This document shows, piece after piece, positions 21,293-33,351 of a stretch of 64,000 nucleotides of DNA. Made by a program: the position numbers and the translations under genes. The stretch is taken from assembly GCA_019316985.1 (NCBI GenBank), contig CP079215.1, positions 4,774,001-4,838,000 on the forward strand, in the 5' to 3' direction. The notes beneath the pieces were generated by a model. It was not told where the DNA came from, did no database searches, and worked only from the letters and a program-made list of their open reading frames with translations. The first letter of the stretch is position 1; each line of letters begins with the position of its first letter. The DNA comes from Paraniabella defluvii. GTDB lineage: Bacteria > Bacteroidota > Bacteroidia > Chitinophagales > Chitinophagaceae.

Positions 21293-23147
21293 ATGAAGCA
21301 TGTCAACACGCCAATAAACCTTACTAACGCTGAGCTAAAGAAATGGGTCAGTAAAATGGCAGAACTCTGTAAGCCGTCCCAGGTATACTGGTGTAATGGT
21401 TCTGACGAAGAGTACAACCGTTTATGTAATGAAATGGTAGAAAGCGGTACTTTTATCCGCCTGAACCCTGAAAAAGGCCGAATTCATTCCTGGCCCGGTC
21501 GCATCCTTCGGATGTGGCCAGGGTAGAAGACCGCACTTATATTTGTTCTCTGGCCCCGGGGATGCCGGGCCAACCAACAACTGGATGGCGCCGCGCGAAA
21601 TGAAGGAGATACTGGAGCCAAAGCTGAACGGGTGTATGCGCGGGCGTACCATGTATGTTGTTCCGTTTTGTATGGGCCCTATTGGTTCATCCATTTCCCA
21701 GTTTGGTGTGCAAATTACCGACTCTCCTTATGTGGTAGTTAATATGAACCTGATGACGCGCATGGGCGCCCGGGCTTTGGAAGCAATGGGTAACCGCGAG
21801 TTTGTTCATTGCTTACATTCAGTAGGTATGCCGCTAACTGAGGGCAGGCCGATGTACCCTGGCCTTGCTCACCCGATCCGAAAGATAAATACATAGTTCA
21901 CTTTCCTGAAGAACGTTTGATATGGAGCTATGGCTCAGGTTACGGTGGTAACGCTTTGCTTGGTAAAAAATGTCTTGCATTACGTATTGCATCAACATTA
22001 GCGCGCGAGCAAAACTGGCTGGCGGAGCATATGCTGATAGTAGGAGTGGAGTCTCCCGATGGTAAAAGGATTATGTGTGCGCGGCCTTTCCGTCTGCCTG
22101 CGGTAAAACTAATTTTGCCATGATGATTCCTCCCAAAGCTTTTACCGATGAGGGTTGGAAAGTGACCACCGTTGGAGATGATATCGCCTGGATAAAACCA
22201 GATGAGCAGGGAAGATTACATGCCATTAATCCTGAAGCCGGCTTTTTTGGAGTAGCGCCGGGCACTAATTTCAGCACTAACCCGAATGCAATGCATACGA
22301 TCAGTGCGAATACAATCTTTACCAATGTTGCCCTTACCGACGATGGCGATGTTTGGTGGGAAGGAATGGATGGTGAGCCGCCGGCACATGCTATCGACTG
22401 GCAGGGTAAAGACTGGACACCTGCCAGTGAAACCAAGGCCGCCCATCCCAATGCGCGCTTTACTGCTCCTGCGGCTCAATGTCCTTCTATCGATGATCAA
22501 TTCGATGACCCTAAAGGAGTGCCGGTATCAGCCTTTATATTTGGCGGACGCCGTAACTCGGTGGTACCGCTGATCATGCAATCTTTTAACTGGTCGTTTG
22601 GGGTGTATATGGCGGCAACTATGGGATCAGAAATGACGGCAGCAGCTTTTGGAAATATAGGAGAAGTGCGCAGGGATCCTTTTGCCATGTTGCCATTCTC
22701 CGGATACCATATGGGCGATTATTTTGGACACTGGCTGAATTTTGGAAGACAGATACCCGAACCTCCCCGTATCTTCTCGGTAAACTGGTTTAGAAAAGGA
22801 GAAGATGGTTCGTTTTTATGGCCCGGCTTTGGGGAAAATATGCGGGTATTGAAATGGGTGGTAGAAAGGGCGCGTGGTAAATCAAAAGGTGTGGAAATGC
22901 CGTTAGGCTGGATGCCGAAATATGAACACATCGACTGGCGGGGAATGGAAGACTTTACGGAAGCTGATTTTGAAAACGTGATGAGCATTAACCGCGACCT
23001 GTGGATTAAGGAAATTGCTTCACAGGACGAGTTGTTTTTAAATTGTACGACCGGTTGCCTAAAGAGATGACCTTTATAAGGGAACTGCTTTTATCCAATT
23101 TATGGCGATCCAATAAAAAGAAGAAAGCCGTGGCGCCGATCTCTTAA
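21293..23147 (+). CDS. pckG: Phosphoenolpyruvate carboxykinase (GTP)
   Basis: About 620 residues, the usual length for GTP-type PEPCK. It converts oxaloacetate and GTP to phosphoenolpyruvate, CO2 and GDP in gluconeogenesis. Motifs in order: QVYWCNGSDEEYNRL; DAGPTNNWMAPREMKEIL; PFCMGPIGSSISQFGVQ; the P-loop AFPSACGKTN near 22085; GDDIAWIKPD; and FIFGGRRNSVVPL. The start at 21293 gives MKHVNTPINLTNAELKKWV. Five frame losses are seen: A5 at 21471-21475 (needs A6), G4 at 21558-21561 (needs G5), CCGAT near 21872 (needs CCGGAT), one near 22065, and the AAA near 23040. The stop at 23145-23147 follows NKKKKAVAPIS. It is a monocistronic core metabolic gene. Confidence 0.96.
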
Positions 23148-23165
23148 AAAAACCATTCAAAATGA

Positions 23166-23194
23166 AACAGCCGGTTCCTCAGGAGCCGGCTGTT
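23166..23194. terminator. Terminator-like hairpin between pckG and ndk
   Basis: AACAGCCGGTTCCT pairs with AGGAGCCGGCTGTT (one G-T pair) in a 14-bp stem with almost no loop. It lies between the 3' ends of the convergent pckG and ndk genes. T-tracts are poor on both sides, but on the minus strand TTTT and a later T6 follow. Confidence 0.7.
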
Positions 23195-23216
23195 GTATAT
23201 ATCCGATTTGTTTAGA

Positions 23217-23633
23217 TTATACTCTTTCAAAATGGTTGAAGAAAAAGTCTCCCTCAATTTTAGCGTTTTCATCGCTGTCGCTTCCGTGAATAGCATTGGC
23301 TTCGATAGACTCAGCAAATATTTTACGGATCGTTCCTTCTGCCGCATTAGCGGGGTTGGTAGCTCCGATCAGGTCGCGGAAAGCAGCTACTGCGTTTTCT
23401 TTTTCCAGGATAGCAGCAATGATAGGCCCGCGGCTCATAAAGGCTACCAGTTCTCCGAAAAAGGGTCTTTCTTTATGAATTGCATAAAATTCACCGGCTT
23501 TTTCAGCAGAAAGGTGAGTTAATTTAAGCGCCACTAATTTAAATCCCTCTTTAGTAATGCGGTCTAAAATTGCACCTGCGTGGCCATTTTCCATAGCGTC
23601 GGGCTTGATCATCGTAAATGTACGGTTACTCAT
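23217..23633 (-). CDS. ndk: Nucleoside-diphosphate kinase
   Basis: An intact 138-residue enzyme that passes the gamma phosphate of ATP to NDPs through a phospho-histidine. The active-site block NAIHGSDSDENAKIE holds His and the Ser/Asp network. The start MSNRTFTMIKPDAMENGHAG is the family's N-terminus, so I use the Met at 23633 rather than one seven codons upstream. RPFFGELVAFMSRGPIIA and NPANAAEGTIRK are also standard. It is a housekeeping gene, divergent from the DHH phosphoesterase, an order often seen in this group as far as I recall. Confidence 0.96.
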   Translation of the reverse strand: MSNRTFTMIKPDAMENGHAGAILDRITKEGFKLVALKLTHLSAEKAGEFYAIHKERPFFGELVAFMSRGPIIAAILEKENAVAAFRDLIGATNPANAAEGTIRKIFAESIEANAIHGSDSDENAKIEGDFFFNHFERV

Positions 23634-23651
23634 ATATTCTTTTTTGGGTCG

Positions 23652-23659
23652 CAAAGGTA
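23652..23659 (-). promoter_or_regulatory. Putative -7 box of ndk
   Basis: Read on the minus strand, TACCTTTG matches TAnnTTTG, 18 bases before the ndk start. No clear TTTG is seen at the expected upstream distance. Confidence 0.4.
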
Positions 23660-23695
23660 AAGAAACTTAATATTTCTTCATGAGCTTAATTTGCC

Positions 23696-23703
23696 TATTT
23701 TTG
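23696..23703 (+). promoter_or_regulatory. Putative -7 box of the DHH gene
   Basis: TATTTTTG matches TAnnTTTG, 12 bases before the start at 23716, so the leader would be very short or absent. It is back to back with the ndk box. Confidence 0.35.
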
Positions 23704-23715
23704 CGCCACTTTTGT

Positions 23716-24721
23716 ATGAAGCCGATAAATGACATATTTCCGCAGATAGCGCAGCCTTCAAGGTTGTTATAACCATGCATCAGAAACCTGACGGAGATGC
23801 TATGGGGTCTGCCCTGGGGTTATATGGCTTTTTAAAAAAGCTGGGACATGAGGTAACCGTCATTTCCCCACCAACTGGGCGAGTTGGTTAAACTGGATGC
23901 CCGGTTGCGACGGTGTTTTAAATTACGAAAAGCATCATGAGCGTTCAGCTGAGCTTTTAAATAAGGCAGATTATCTTTATTGCCTGGATTTCAACATATT
24001 TCATCGTACAAAGAATCTGGCTTCATTGCTCGCAAATGCCACTTGTACCAAAGTGTTGATCGATCACCATGAGCAGCCTGATACGGCAAGCTTCGACTAC
24101 GGGATCAGTGATATTACCAAAAGTTCTACCTGCGAGATGGTATTTGACTTTATAGTGGCCAGTGGTAACGACAAATTAATTGATGCCAATATAGCCAGAT
24201 GCCTGTATTCGGGCGTGGTTACAGATACCGGTTCGTTCAGGTTCTCATCTACCCATGCTTCGGTTCATAGAATGGTTGCCCGGTTGATGGAAACGGACTT
24301 CGATCATGCCCAGGTACATAGTAATCTTTTCGATAATTTTTTAGAGAACCGCCTCCGGTTTATAGGTCATGTGCTGAGCAACCGGATGGAATTTCTTTAT
24401 GAATATAATACTGCTTTAATCGCTATCAGTAAACAGGATCTGCTTAAGTATGAAATCAAAACAGGGGATACGGAAGGACTGGTAAATTATCCCTTAACTG
24501 TAAAGGGAATTGAACTGGTAGGATTAGTGATAGACAGGGATGAAGAGCGGAAATGGAGTTTCAGGAGCAAACGGGGTTTTGATTGCAACACGTTTGCCCG
24601 CAAATACTTTAATGGCGGAGGTCATTATAATGCGTCAGGCGGAAATACCAAAGACAGTTTAAGTCAAACCGTAGAAACTTTTAAGCAGGCAGTAAAAGAA
24701 AACGAACATCTTCTTGTCTGA
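23716..24721 (+). CDS. DHH family phosphoesterase (NrnA-like oligoribonuclease/pAp phosphatase)
   Basis: About 335 residues across two frameshifts. DHH-superfamily metal motifs are present: VVITMHQKPDGDAMGSALGL (motif I, with HxxDGDA), YCLDFNIFHRTKNL (motif II Asp), VLIDHHEQPD (motif III, DHH) and GVVTDTGSFRFSS (motif IV). The DHHA1 end shows KYFNGGGHYNASGG. NrnA-type enzymes degrade very short RNAs and dephosphorylate pAp, a product of sulfate activation. The frame slips near 23760 (needs AAAGG) and at the C4 run 23866-23869 (needs C5 for SPTNWASWLNW). The FKBP gene starts 37 bases after the stop. Confidence 0.9.
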
Positions 24722-24758
24722 TCTCAAAAAACGTAAATAATAATTAACAATAACAAAA

Positions 24759-25794
24759 ATGAAACGTTCACAAATTTTAGGAGCATTGGCTTTTGCAACC
24801 ATAGCGTTTGCTGCCTGTAATAATGCTGACTACCAAACCAGCGCTAGCGGTGTAAAGTATAAAATTATCGATGGAGGAAGCAAAGACAGCTCTAAAGTAG
24901 GAGATGTTTTAAAAATGCATGTCATCCAGAAAATTGAGGGTGCTAAAGACACTGTATTAACAGATACTTACGGTAAACTACCTGCGTTTGTTAAAATTCA
25001 GGATGCTACTATGCCCAACGCCTACGGTCCTGACGAGTTTTTCAAAAAATTAAAGAAAGGCGATAGCCTTATCACTGTTTTATATGTAGACTCTTTAATT
25101 AAAAAGGGATTGGCTCAGGAAGCCCAGTTGCCTCCGTTCATGAAAAAAGGCGACAAAATTCTTTTAACCTTCAAGGTATTGGAAGTTTAAAAATGATAGC
25201 TTAGCCCAGGCTGACTACCAGAAAGAAATGAAAAAGACGCTCCCCGCCAGAAAAAAAGAACAGGAAGAAATGATGAAAAAGATGATGAAGGAGCAGGAAG
25301 CAGCACAGAAAGCTGATGAGGCTGCTCTGGGAAAAATCAGGTGAAAAAGCAAAACAAATAAAAGCGGTACAGGACTTTTTGACTACTAAAAATGGACTGC
25401 TACACAAACTCCTTTAGGTACATTTGTAAAGATCGATGAGCCTGGTGCAGGCCCGCAGGTGGTGGATGGTAAATTTGTTACCGTAAAATATGATGGTAAA
25501 AAAGTGAGCAACGACAGCACATTTGATGCAAACCAGTTCACTGTTAAATTAGGTGCACAACCATTTATCCGTGGTTTTGAAGATGGTTTAAGACAATTTA
25601 AACAAGGTGGTAAAGGAACGATCATTATTCCTGGTTACCTGGCATATGGTAAAGAAGGCAATGGTGGTGTGTTCAAACCATACGAGCCACTGTACTTTAA
25701 AGTGGAGATCGTTAGTGTAAGTGATACTGAGCCAGCTGCCCCACAAATGCCAACTCCTCAGGCACATGGCCCTAACGACGGACATGGTCATTAA
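24759..25794 (+). CDS. FKBP-type peptidyl-prolyl cis-trans isomerase lipoprotein
   Basis: About 345 residues in several frames. The signal peptide ends FAAC (Cys19) and marks a lipoprotein. A first FKBP-like half (GVKYKIIDGGSKDSSKVGDV, LKMHVIQKI, FFKKLKKGDSL) is followed by a charged, Lys/Glu/Met-rich helix (KKEQEEMMKKMMKEQEAA). A classic FKBP domain follows: GKFVTVKYDGKKVSNDSTFD, PFIRGFEDGLRQFKQGGKGT, IIIPGYLAYGK. The tail is HGPNDGHGH. It would help fold periplasmic or outer-membrane proteins. Frame slips are at 25186 (T3, needs T4), near 25335 and near 25400. Confidence 0.9.
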
Positions 25795-25821
25795 TAGTAA
25801 CTGCTAAAGACAGCATAGTAG

Positions 25822-25853
25822 AGCCACTGCGATGAGCAGTGGCTTTTTGTTTT
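25822..25853 (+). terminator. Intrinsic terminator after the FKBP gene
   Basis: AGCCACTGC and GCAGTGGCT form a 9-bp stem around GATGA, followed by TTTTGTTTTG. It lies 28 bases behind the stop. Confidence 0.88.
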
Positions 25854-25975
25854 GTACAGGATGCAGCATGACAGTTTGGATAACGCCATCAGGTATTTTT
25901 AATCGTTAATGTCGATTGTATGCCGGGAACCGAAGTAACCAGACAGCTCCCGACCACTTATTTAAAACTATTGGG

Positions 25976-27842
25976 GTGAAACGTTTAATAATATTGCCTT
26001 TGCTGTGCTGTATCAGTATGACCGCTATTTCCCAGCGTGTAATGGAACGTTTGAGCCGGGGCGTTATTGCGGTGCCCGACGGAAACGGAAAAGTGATGAT
26101 TTCCTGGCGGCTGCTGGCCTCAGATCCCGGCAATATTGGTTTTAATATTTATAGAAGAACATCAGGAGCGCCCGTAAAGCTCAATTCACACCCGGTAACG
26201 AAGGTTACATCCTTTTTGACGACTGGAAGGATAGCGTTTCGGAGCGTACTTATATTGTAAGAACCGTAGAACGGAATATAGAATCAAAAACAGAAGAGTA
26301 TTTTTATTAAAACATCCTCGTCGGCCTTACCTTTCTATCCCCTTCAGATACCCCTGGCTATGCAGCCAACGATGGTTCGGTAGGAGACCTGGATGGAGAC
26401 GGTGAATATGAGCTGGTAGTACATGTAGCCGGCAAAGGACACGATAACAGCCATGCAGGATTTACGGATGAGCCGTTAATACAAGCCTATAAACTAAACG
26501 GGCAATTATTATGGACGATTAACCTGGGCAAAAATATAAGGGAGGGAGCCCATTATACGCAATTCATGGTATATGATCTGGATGGGGATGGCAAGGCAGA
26601 GGTAGCGATGAAAACAGCGGATGGTTCAAAGGATGCGCGCGGAAGAGTGATAGGTGATGCAAGTAAAGACTGGCGAAATGATAAGGGATATATTTTGGCG
26701 GGGCCTGAATATCTTTCCGTTTTTAACGGGCTAACAGGAGAATTGATACATACTACTGATTTTATTCCACCCAGGGCTCCGGCTCTTAATCCAACTGCTG
26801 CTGAGCTAAAAGCGATTTGGGGCGATGGTTATGGTAACCGTATGGATCGTTTTCTGGCAGCTGTTGCCTACCTTGACGGGAAGTATCCCAGCCTGATCAT
26901 GTCGAGGGGATATTACACCCGCACTGTAATCACGGCCTGGGATCTGAAAAATGGAAAGCTGGAGAAACGATGGACTTTTGATAGTGAGGCGCCCGGCAAT
27001 AAAAAGTACGGCGGGCAGGGCAATCATAATCTTTCGGTAGCAGATGTAGATGGCGATGGAAAGGATGAAATTATTTTTGGAGCCATGTGTATCGACGATA
27101 ACGGACAAGGGCTGTATTCTACAGGTCTGGGCCATGGAGACGCTTTGCATGTATCCGATCTTGATCCCGCTATTCCGGGTCTTGAAGTATTTTGTATACA
27201 GGAGCGGTTCGACGATGCCGGAGCCAGTTTCAGGTCTGCCGCCACGGGCGAAATATATTGGAAAAAGCCTCTGTTAAAGCAGGTGAAGATGGGGAAGGGC
27301 CTGGCCGCGGACTGGCATTAGATGTGGACCCCAGGTATGCGGGCTTTGAATGTTGGGTAGCCGGTGCGGGCATACGGGGTATGTTTAATAGTAAGGGTAA
27401 TACTATTGCTGATCGAACGCCGGCCTGTAACATGGGCATATACTGGGATGGCGATGTACTGAGTGAAATATTAAATGGTACTACAATTGATAAATGGGAT
27501 TACCGGGATGCCAAATCCATCCGCATCCTCAACACTGCCGATTACCAGTGCCGCAGTAATAATGGTACCAAGTCGAATCCTGTGTTATCAGCAGATATAT
27601 TGGGAGACTGGAGGGAGGAAGTGATCTACAGGACTGCCGATGATAAGGAGCTTCGTATTTTTTCAACCGCCATACCAACGGAACATAAGTTCTATACACT
27701 CATGCATGATCCGCAATACCGCCTGAGCATTGCATGGCAGAATGTAGGCTATAACCAGCCGCCGCATTTGAGTTTTTTTATGGGAGCCGGAATGAACCAA
27801 CCGCCTAAACCGTTCATCAGTTTTCCCGGTACAGCAAAATAG
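25976..27842 (+). CDS. Rhamnogalacturonan lyase, polysaccharide lyase family 11
   Basis: About 620 residues over several frames. From the GTG at 25976 it has a signal peptide (KRLIILPLLCCISMTAISQ), then VMERLSRGVIAVPDGNGKVM. Repeated Ca-binding blocks of the PL11 propeller follow: DLDGDGEYELVV, DLDGDGKAEVAMKTADG and DVDGDGKDEIIFGA. LGHGDALHVSDLDP, DILGDWREEVIYRT and HKFYTLMHDPQYRLSIAWQN are typical of the YesW/YesX-type enzymes that cleave the rhamnose-galacturonate backbone of rhamnogalacturonan I by beta-elimination. An ATG at 25916 is in frame but lies ahead of the signal peptide. Frame slips are near 26205, 26310 and 27290. It is convergent with a GH2 gene. Confidence 0.93.
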
Positions 27843-28110
27843 TATATTTTTAAGTCACCGCTGGCAGATGGAGGCAGTGTTACTCCAAGAGCCTGCAGAT
27901 GGCATCTATGGTATAGAATGCCTGCATGAGCTTTAATTGCAATTGATTAACAACCTTCAGTAATACATCTTTCTTTTTAACGGAAGTCTCTACCGCTTGT
28001 TATGCTATGCCACAGCTTTATATTGTAGAAGCGCCAACTCATGCTTACGCGGAAATAGAATACAGTGCAAAAGTCCCGTATGCTTTAGCTGGTTCCATCA
28101 AATACTTTTC

Positions 28111-30971
28111 TTAAAATACATTGTCTACTTCAGGGCGGCTATATTGCTCCTGCGCATCGCTTATTTTGGGCAGGCCAAAATAGAAATATAAGCGCCTCCT
28201 AACAGGGGCATCGAAAACTGTGTTTTCGCTTTGAGGACCTAGTGCTTTGGTATTAGGGCTGATATTCAAAGCAAGCTTGGTGCCCATTGGCGGAATGGCA
28301 TCCAGAAAAGATATATCGCCCGCCGGTAGCTCGGGGAAAGGTTTGGCACCGCTTAAACCATAGAAGTTGAAAAGGCGTACGGATAAATTTTTATCCTCGC
28401 TGGCTACATAAAACCGGCCTTCCACGGTATTGAACTCCATCCAGGTTATCTCGCTGTAATAACCTTTAAATTCGGGATAAACCACTGGCGAATACCCCGT
28501 ATGTGTATTGTTGAAAAAGTTCTGCCATACATTAACCGGTGTGCCATGCATGCGGTTTTTCCATTGCCGGTAAGGCCCTTTGCCCAGCCATTTTGTTCCC
28601 AGTATAAAGTTTTCTGGGTAGCTGAAACTAACGCCTGCGAACGGGTAAGATCCCCTGATATCATATTCATAATCCAGCGCTATCCATCCGTTTGGCTGCA
28701 TCGTCCATTTAACAGATCGCATGTTGCCTTCGCAGGTAAAAGTTACCGAGGCTTCTTCATTTGTATTTTTAACGGCTACGGCCTTAATTGTTGTTGCTCC
28801 GTTTAAAAGAACAGGCCCCTTTTTAAATGAAAGGTTATCCATGCCTGCTGCCGGATTTTTATATGCTCCAGCAACCCGGTGCTCTTATTAATAGCTACTT
28901 CAAGCCCGTTATTCGATAAACGAACAACTGAGTCTGTTTCTGATGCGAAGGCCGGCTGTCGGGGAGACTCAAACGGCAGTCAACAGGTTATGGTTGCTTT
29001 TTAGTTTCCAGCTCCACTGATACAGCTCTTTACCAAACCTGTCTTTTACTTTGAGCAGCAAAGCATCGTGTTTACGATAATCGGCAGGTAAAGCCAGCTT
29101 TAAATAACCTTTTGTCGAAGGCAGAACAGAAGGAGCTTTTGCGGTGCCTGTTTTTTCTATCGTGTATCCGGTAAATACCATATCGAATGCGCTGCGAAAA
29201 TTTATCAGTGCCCATTCATAAGTGCACTCGTTTAAGTTGGTAAAATGATAGCGGTTCTCCAGTTCAATCAATCCGTTGAAGTTTTCCGCAATCTCCTTCA
29301 TTGATATTTTTACCGGGCTGAATATTTCCCGCAATGCATAAAAGCTACCCTCTTTTTCGCGGTGCGGCCCCAGTATACCGTCGTTTGCATTCAGGCCGTT
29401 GGCATCGATAATATTACGCATATCCGTTCGTACCACACCTTCATCAACAAAGGCCCATATAAAACCGCCCCGCTTCTTCGGGCATTCCAGTGGAGTTCCC
29501 AAAAGTCATACATTGCAGCTCCGGCTCCTCCATCATCCTGGGCATGCAGAAACTCGGTGGGCATATAAATAAGGCTGTCATTCAGGATATTTTTTGTACT
29601 GTAATAATCTTCGTAATGATTACAGTCAATGCCATTAAAAGCATTGCCGGGACGATGATGCGGATGTATAACAGGCCTGGCCGAAAAATCCCATTTTGTA
29701 AATTCTGTGTCCAGCGCTTTATTCGTCCCGCCCTCGTTGCCATTAGCCCAGAAGATGATTGACGGATGATTGAGATCTCTGGTAACCATTTCTTTTACAA
29801 GAGGTCTTCCCGCATCTGTGCTATAGGCTTTCTGCCAGCCGGCCAGTTCATTAATGACATATAAACCCAAAGAGTCGCAGAGTTCAAGAAATCGCTTGTC
29901 AGGCGGATAATGAGAGCATCTTACTGCATTCATATTCATTTCTTTGATCAGCTGTACGTCGAGCAGTTGCAGGCTGTCGTTCAGTGTTCTCCCCGTTTCG
30001 GGCCACCAGCAATGCCGGTTAACTCCTTTCATTTTTACCTGCACATTGTTTACATAAATGCCATCTCCCCGCCTTACTTCTATAGTTCTGAAGCCAAATT
30101 TTTCTTTGAGCTGGTAAATGGTTTTATTGTTTTGCTTCAGGCGAACTTCAACAGTATAAAGATGGGGTGTTTCGCTGGTCCAAAGCTTCGGATTCTTTAG
30201 TAAGGCTTGCAGCAGCACTGCTGAATCTCCTTTCCTGCAGGTTGCGGTTATATTGGAAACAACATTTCCCCTGGTATCTTTTATTGCAGCAACAACGGTT
30301 GCCGGCTGCAGCAGGTTTTGTGTATAGGCCATCATGCGGAAGTTTCCGTCTGCCCTGGCGTCGATGCCCACATAATCGATATAGGTACTGTTCACTGCCT
30401 CCAGGTACACAGGTCTGAAAATGCCTCCAAATACCCAATAGTCGGCCAGTCTTTCCGCATTATTTACTGAAACGGTTGACGACATTTTACTCACTTCGGC
30501 TTCCAGCAGGTTGGTAGCGCCGTAGTTCAGCTTGTTGGTAATATTATACCGGAAACGGTAAAACGCACCCTGGTGCATGGCACCCGCCGATTTGCCGTTT
30601 ATTTTTACGTCAGTGTCTGTCATGCTGCCCTCAAAAACAATAAATACTTCTTTTCCTTTCCATGACGCGGGAACATTAAAAGAGTGCCTGTACAGTCCCT
30701 TTTCATCGGCAAAACGGAAATTTTTTCCATAGGTTTTATAATCTCGTCCATAGTTATAAGTGCCAAAGCCCTGTTGCTCCCAGCATGAGGGCACCTGTAT
30801 GGTAGTCCAGTTGCCGCTGTTACGGCCGCCCGTGCAGTAAAAATCCCAACGAACCGTATGATCACTGCCGGTGCCTGACAAGAATAAGGTCTGTTTATAC
30901 TGGGCTATGCCAGCCTTATACAGAAAAATTACTACAATTGCTATTAAAACACAACGGGTATTATTGTTCAT
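28111..30971 (-). CDS. Glycoside hydrolase family 2 beta-galactosidase (secreted)
   Basis: About 950 residues across two or three frameshifts. The signal peptide is MNNNTRCVLIAIVVIFLYKA. GH2 sugar-binding block: IQVPSCWEQQGFGTYNYGRD and IFRPVYLEAVN. The TIM-barrel has VKMKGVNRHCWWPETG, the acid/base Glu in WANGNEGG, and the region PTEFLHAQDDGGAGAAMYDF with GGFIWAFVDEGV. The C-terminal Bgal small-chain-type domain includes WLGKGPYRQWKNRMHGTPV, NTHTGYSPVVYPEFKGYYSE and LALNISPNTKALG. It would release beta-galactose and related sugars from side chains. Convergence with the PL11 gene suggests a shared pectin (RG-I) role. Breaks are near 29490, 28970 and 28845. Confidence 0.92.
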
Positions 30972-31296
30972 TACTATATAGTAAGTGATCGCATAACTTT
31001 TACAAAGCAGTGGCTTGTTCAACCCGGCAGTCTCTCTATGACCGAACAGCGCCGGGTTATCGCTGCTTCCAGTTACAATCGTTATTAAAAATGGTCGCTG
31101 CAGGCTAAAGTAGATAAGGTAGAGAACTCAGCCATCCTGATGTATCCTGAACTTGCAGCGATTCAAAAAAATGTATCCGGATTATATTGGTTAAATATAA
31201 ATATGATAATTGTTCATAAAAAGCATTTTTTTATCATAGCCCAACAAAATTTTATTATTATTAACTTTTTATTAAATCAATTTGTAATTTAGACGG

Positions 31297-31897
31297 GTGG
31301 GCGACAGTTTAGAAGAAAACTATCTATTGCAGACTCAGGTATCGCAGGGCGATCAGCAGGCTTTCAGAACATTATTTGATGGCTACCATCCACGTTTGTT
31401 TCAATACATATTTAATCTCGTTAAGTCAAAAGAAGTTGCAGAAGAACTGGTAATGGATGTTTTTCTTAAGTTGTGGCTTTCAAGGGAGATGATGGGCGCT
31501 ATAGAAAACCTTGATGGCTTCCTGTTCAAGATCGCCTATAATAAAAGCATTGACTTTTTCGTGCTGCTGCCAGGGATAAAACTATCGCAGACATTATCTG
31601 GGACCGTATAGAGATTCCGGCTCAATCGTATGCAGATGCTCCTTTACTGATGCAGGAGTACGAAAAAAACTGCGGGAGGCTATTAACCTTCTTCCGGGCA
31701 AACGGAAAAGAATTTATGAAATGAGCAGGGAAGAAGGCCTGTCCCACGGTCAGATAGCCGAGGCGCTCGGTATTTCTAAAAATACAGTAGCCAATACGAT
31801 AGTAGAGGCAAAACAGTTCATCAGATCCTATCTTGAAAAGCACTATGGCCTTGCGGGCCTGGTGGTATTATTAGCCTGTCTTTTGAAAGAAAAATAA
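31297..31897 (+). CDS. FecI-like ECF RNA polymerase sigma factor
   Basis: About 200 residues with a GTG start at 31297 (GDSLEENYLLQTQVSQGDQQ). Region 2 reads AFRTLFDGYHPRLFQYIFNL, VKSKEVAEELVMDVFLKLWL. Region 4 is the HTH LSHGQIAEALGISKNTVANT, IVEAKQFIRSYL. It would direct polymerase to a small set of promoters, normally under control of a FecR partner, here the next gene. Two homopolymers are short: T5 at 31555-31559 (KSIDFFRAAARDK needs T6) and A7 at 31663-31669 (needs A8 for YEKKLREA). It lies divergent from the GH2 gene and upstream of the SusC/D block. Confidence 0.92.
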
Positions 31898-31968
31898 TTT
31901 TTCTTCCGGGTAGTAGTAGCACATTGTTTTATCGTTATTTATAACAGAAAGCATTTATTGCTTTAAGA

Positions 31969-33173
31969 ATGGATCAGCAGCACGACACATATATTAAAGA
32001 ACTGGTGGAAAGGTATATGAATAATACCTGCTCAAGAGCCGAAATGGATGAGGTATTGGTGCTTGCTGACAAAGACCCGCTTCAACTATACAATGCGCTG
32101 AAAGAGCATTGGTTAAAGCTGGAGCCTTTATCCGGGGAGAGCCGCTTGTCGGCTGATACTGTTATAGAGCAGGCGGGGCAAATGGAATCTTTTTTGTAAG
32201 ACACACGGGAACAGCAGCTTCCGAAACCTTACCAGGGCGCTCCGGGAGGGCCGGGCTGAGACGTTGGATAGGAATTGCGGCTTCCGTAATTGTGGCGATA
32301 GGGATAGCTGTTTATTTATTTACCGGCAACCCAAACAACCAATCCGCGGTTCAGCAATATACCGATGTTGCCGCGCCGGCGTCAAGCAGGGCTACGGTAA
32401 AACTGGCCAACGGAGAAACCATTACTTTAGACAGCCTGTTATCCGGCACTATTGCTGTTCAGGAAGACGGGAAGCTGATCAAAAATAAAAATGGCCAGCT
32501 GGTTTATCAGGCTCAACCATCTGTAGCCGATCATACGCCGGTTTATAATACACTCGACAATCCTAAAGGGAGCAAGGTAGTAGATATAACCCTGGCAGAC
32601 GGCACACAGGTATGGCTAAACGCCGGTTCTTCAATAACATTTCCTGTGGCGTTTACAGGTACGCAGAGAATCATAACGCTGAAAGGCGAGGCGTACCTGG
32701 ATGTTAGTCACGATGCTAAAAAGCCTTTTATTGTACAAACAGGCGATTTGTCAATTAAGGTGCTGGGCACGGGATTTAATGTAAATGCCTACCAGGATGC
32801 AGAGCCTATCAAGGTTACCTTATTAAAAGGCTCAGTAGCGCTCTTCAGCAAAGGTGCTAACCGGTTGTTAAAGCCAGGCCAGCAAGCCAGTATTAAAGGG
32901 CAGATAAGCATTAATAATAATATTGATGTGGATGAAGTATTAGCCTGGAAGAACAACAGGTTCGTGTTCGATAACTGCAGTATACAGCAGGTAATGCGCC
33001 AGTTAGAGCAGTGGTACGATATTGAGGTGGCATACGAAGGAGCCCCCACGAGAGAGGCATTTGTGGGTTCTATATCAAGGGATGTAAGCCTGTCGCAGAT
33101 ACTTTCATTGTTGTCGGAAACTAATGCTGTGCGCTTTGAGCAGCAGGCTAAAAAGGTTATTGTAAAGAAATGA
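31969..33173 (+). CDS. FecR-type anti-sigma factor
   Basis: About 400 residues with one or two frameshifts. The cytoplasmic N-terminus (MDQQHDTYIKELVERYMNNT, CSRAEMDEVLVLAD) is followed by one transmembrane helix (IGIAASVIVAIGIAVYLFTG). The periplasmic FecR domain has DITLADGTQVWLNAGSSITF, ITLKGEAYLDVSHDAKKPFI, IKVLGTGFNVNAY and the C-terminal DUF4974 part (RFVFDNCSIQQVMRQLEQWY, DIEVAYEG, ILSLLSETNAVRFEQQ). It would hold the upstream sigma factor and release it when the STN domain of a SusC/FecA-like receptor signals. The T6 at 32190-32195 is one short (ESFFVRHTG needs T7). It is 71 bases behind the sigma gene. Confidence 0.92.
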
Positions 33174-33351
33174 TTTATAGCAATAGGTAGTTTGAAATCT
33201 ATATTAGAAAAAAAAGATAACAGCATGAGTCATCAACTACAGGTTGCATATATCAAATTCCGGGAACGCTGTAATGCAGCAGCCACGGGCGTTTCAGCAG
33301 TTATAATAAATGCTCACTGGGTAGCGGAAATAAAAAAATATTGTCTACTAT

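Noticed and set aside
30601..30625. TACGTCA (reverse of TGACGTA) as another operator copy
   Set aside because: It lies inside the GH2 coding region with no TTTTTTGG or promoter beside it.
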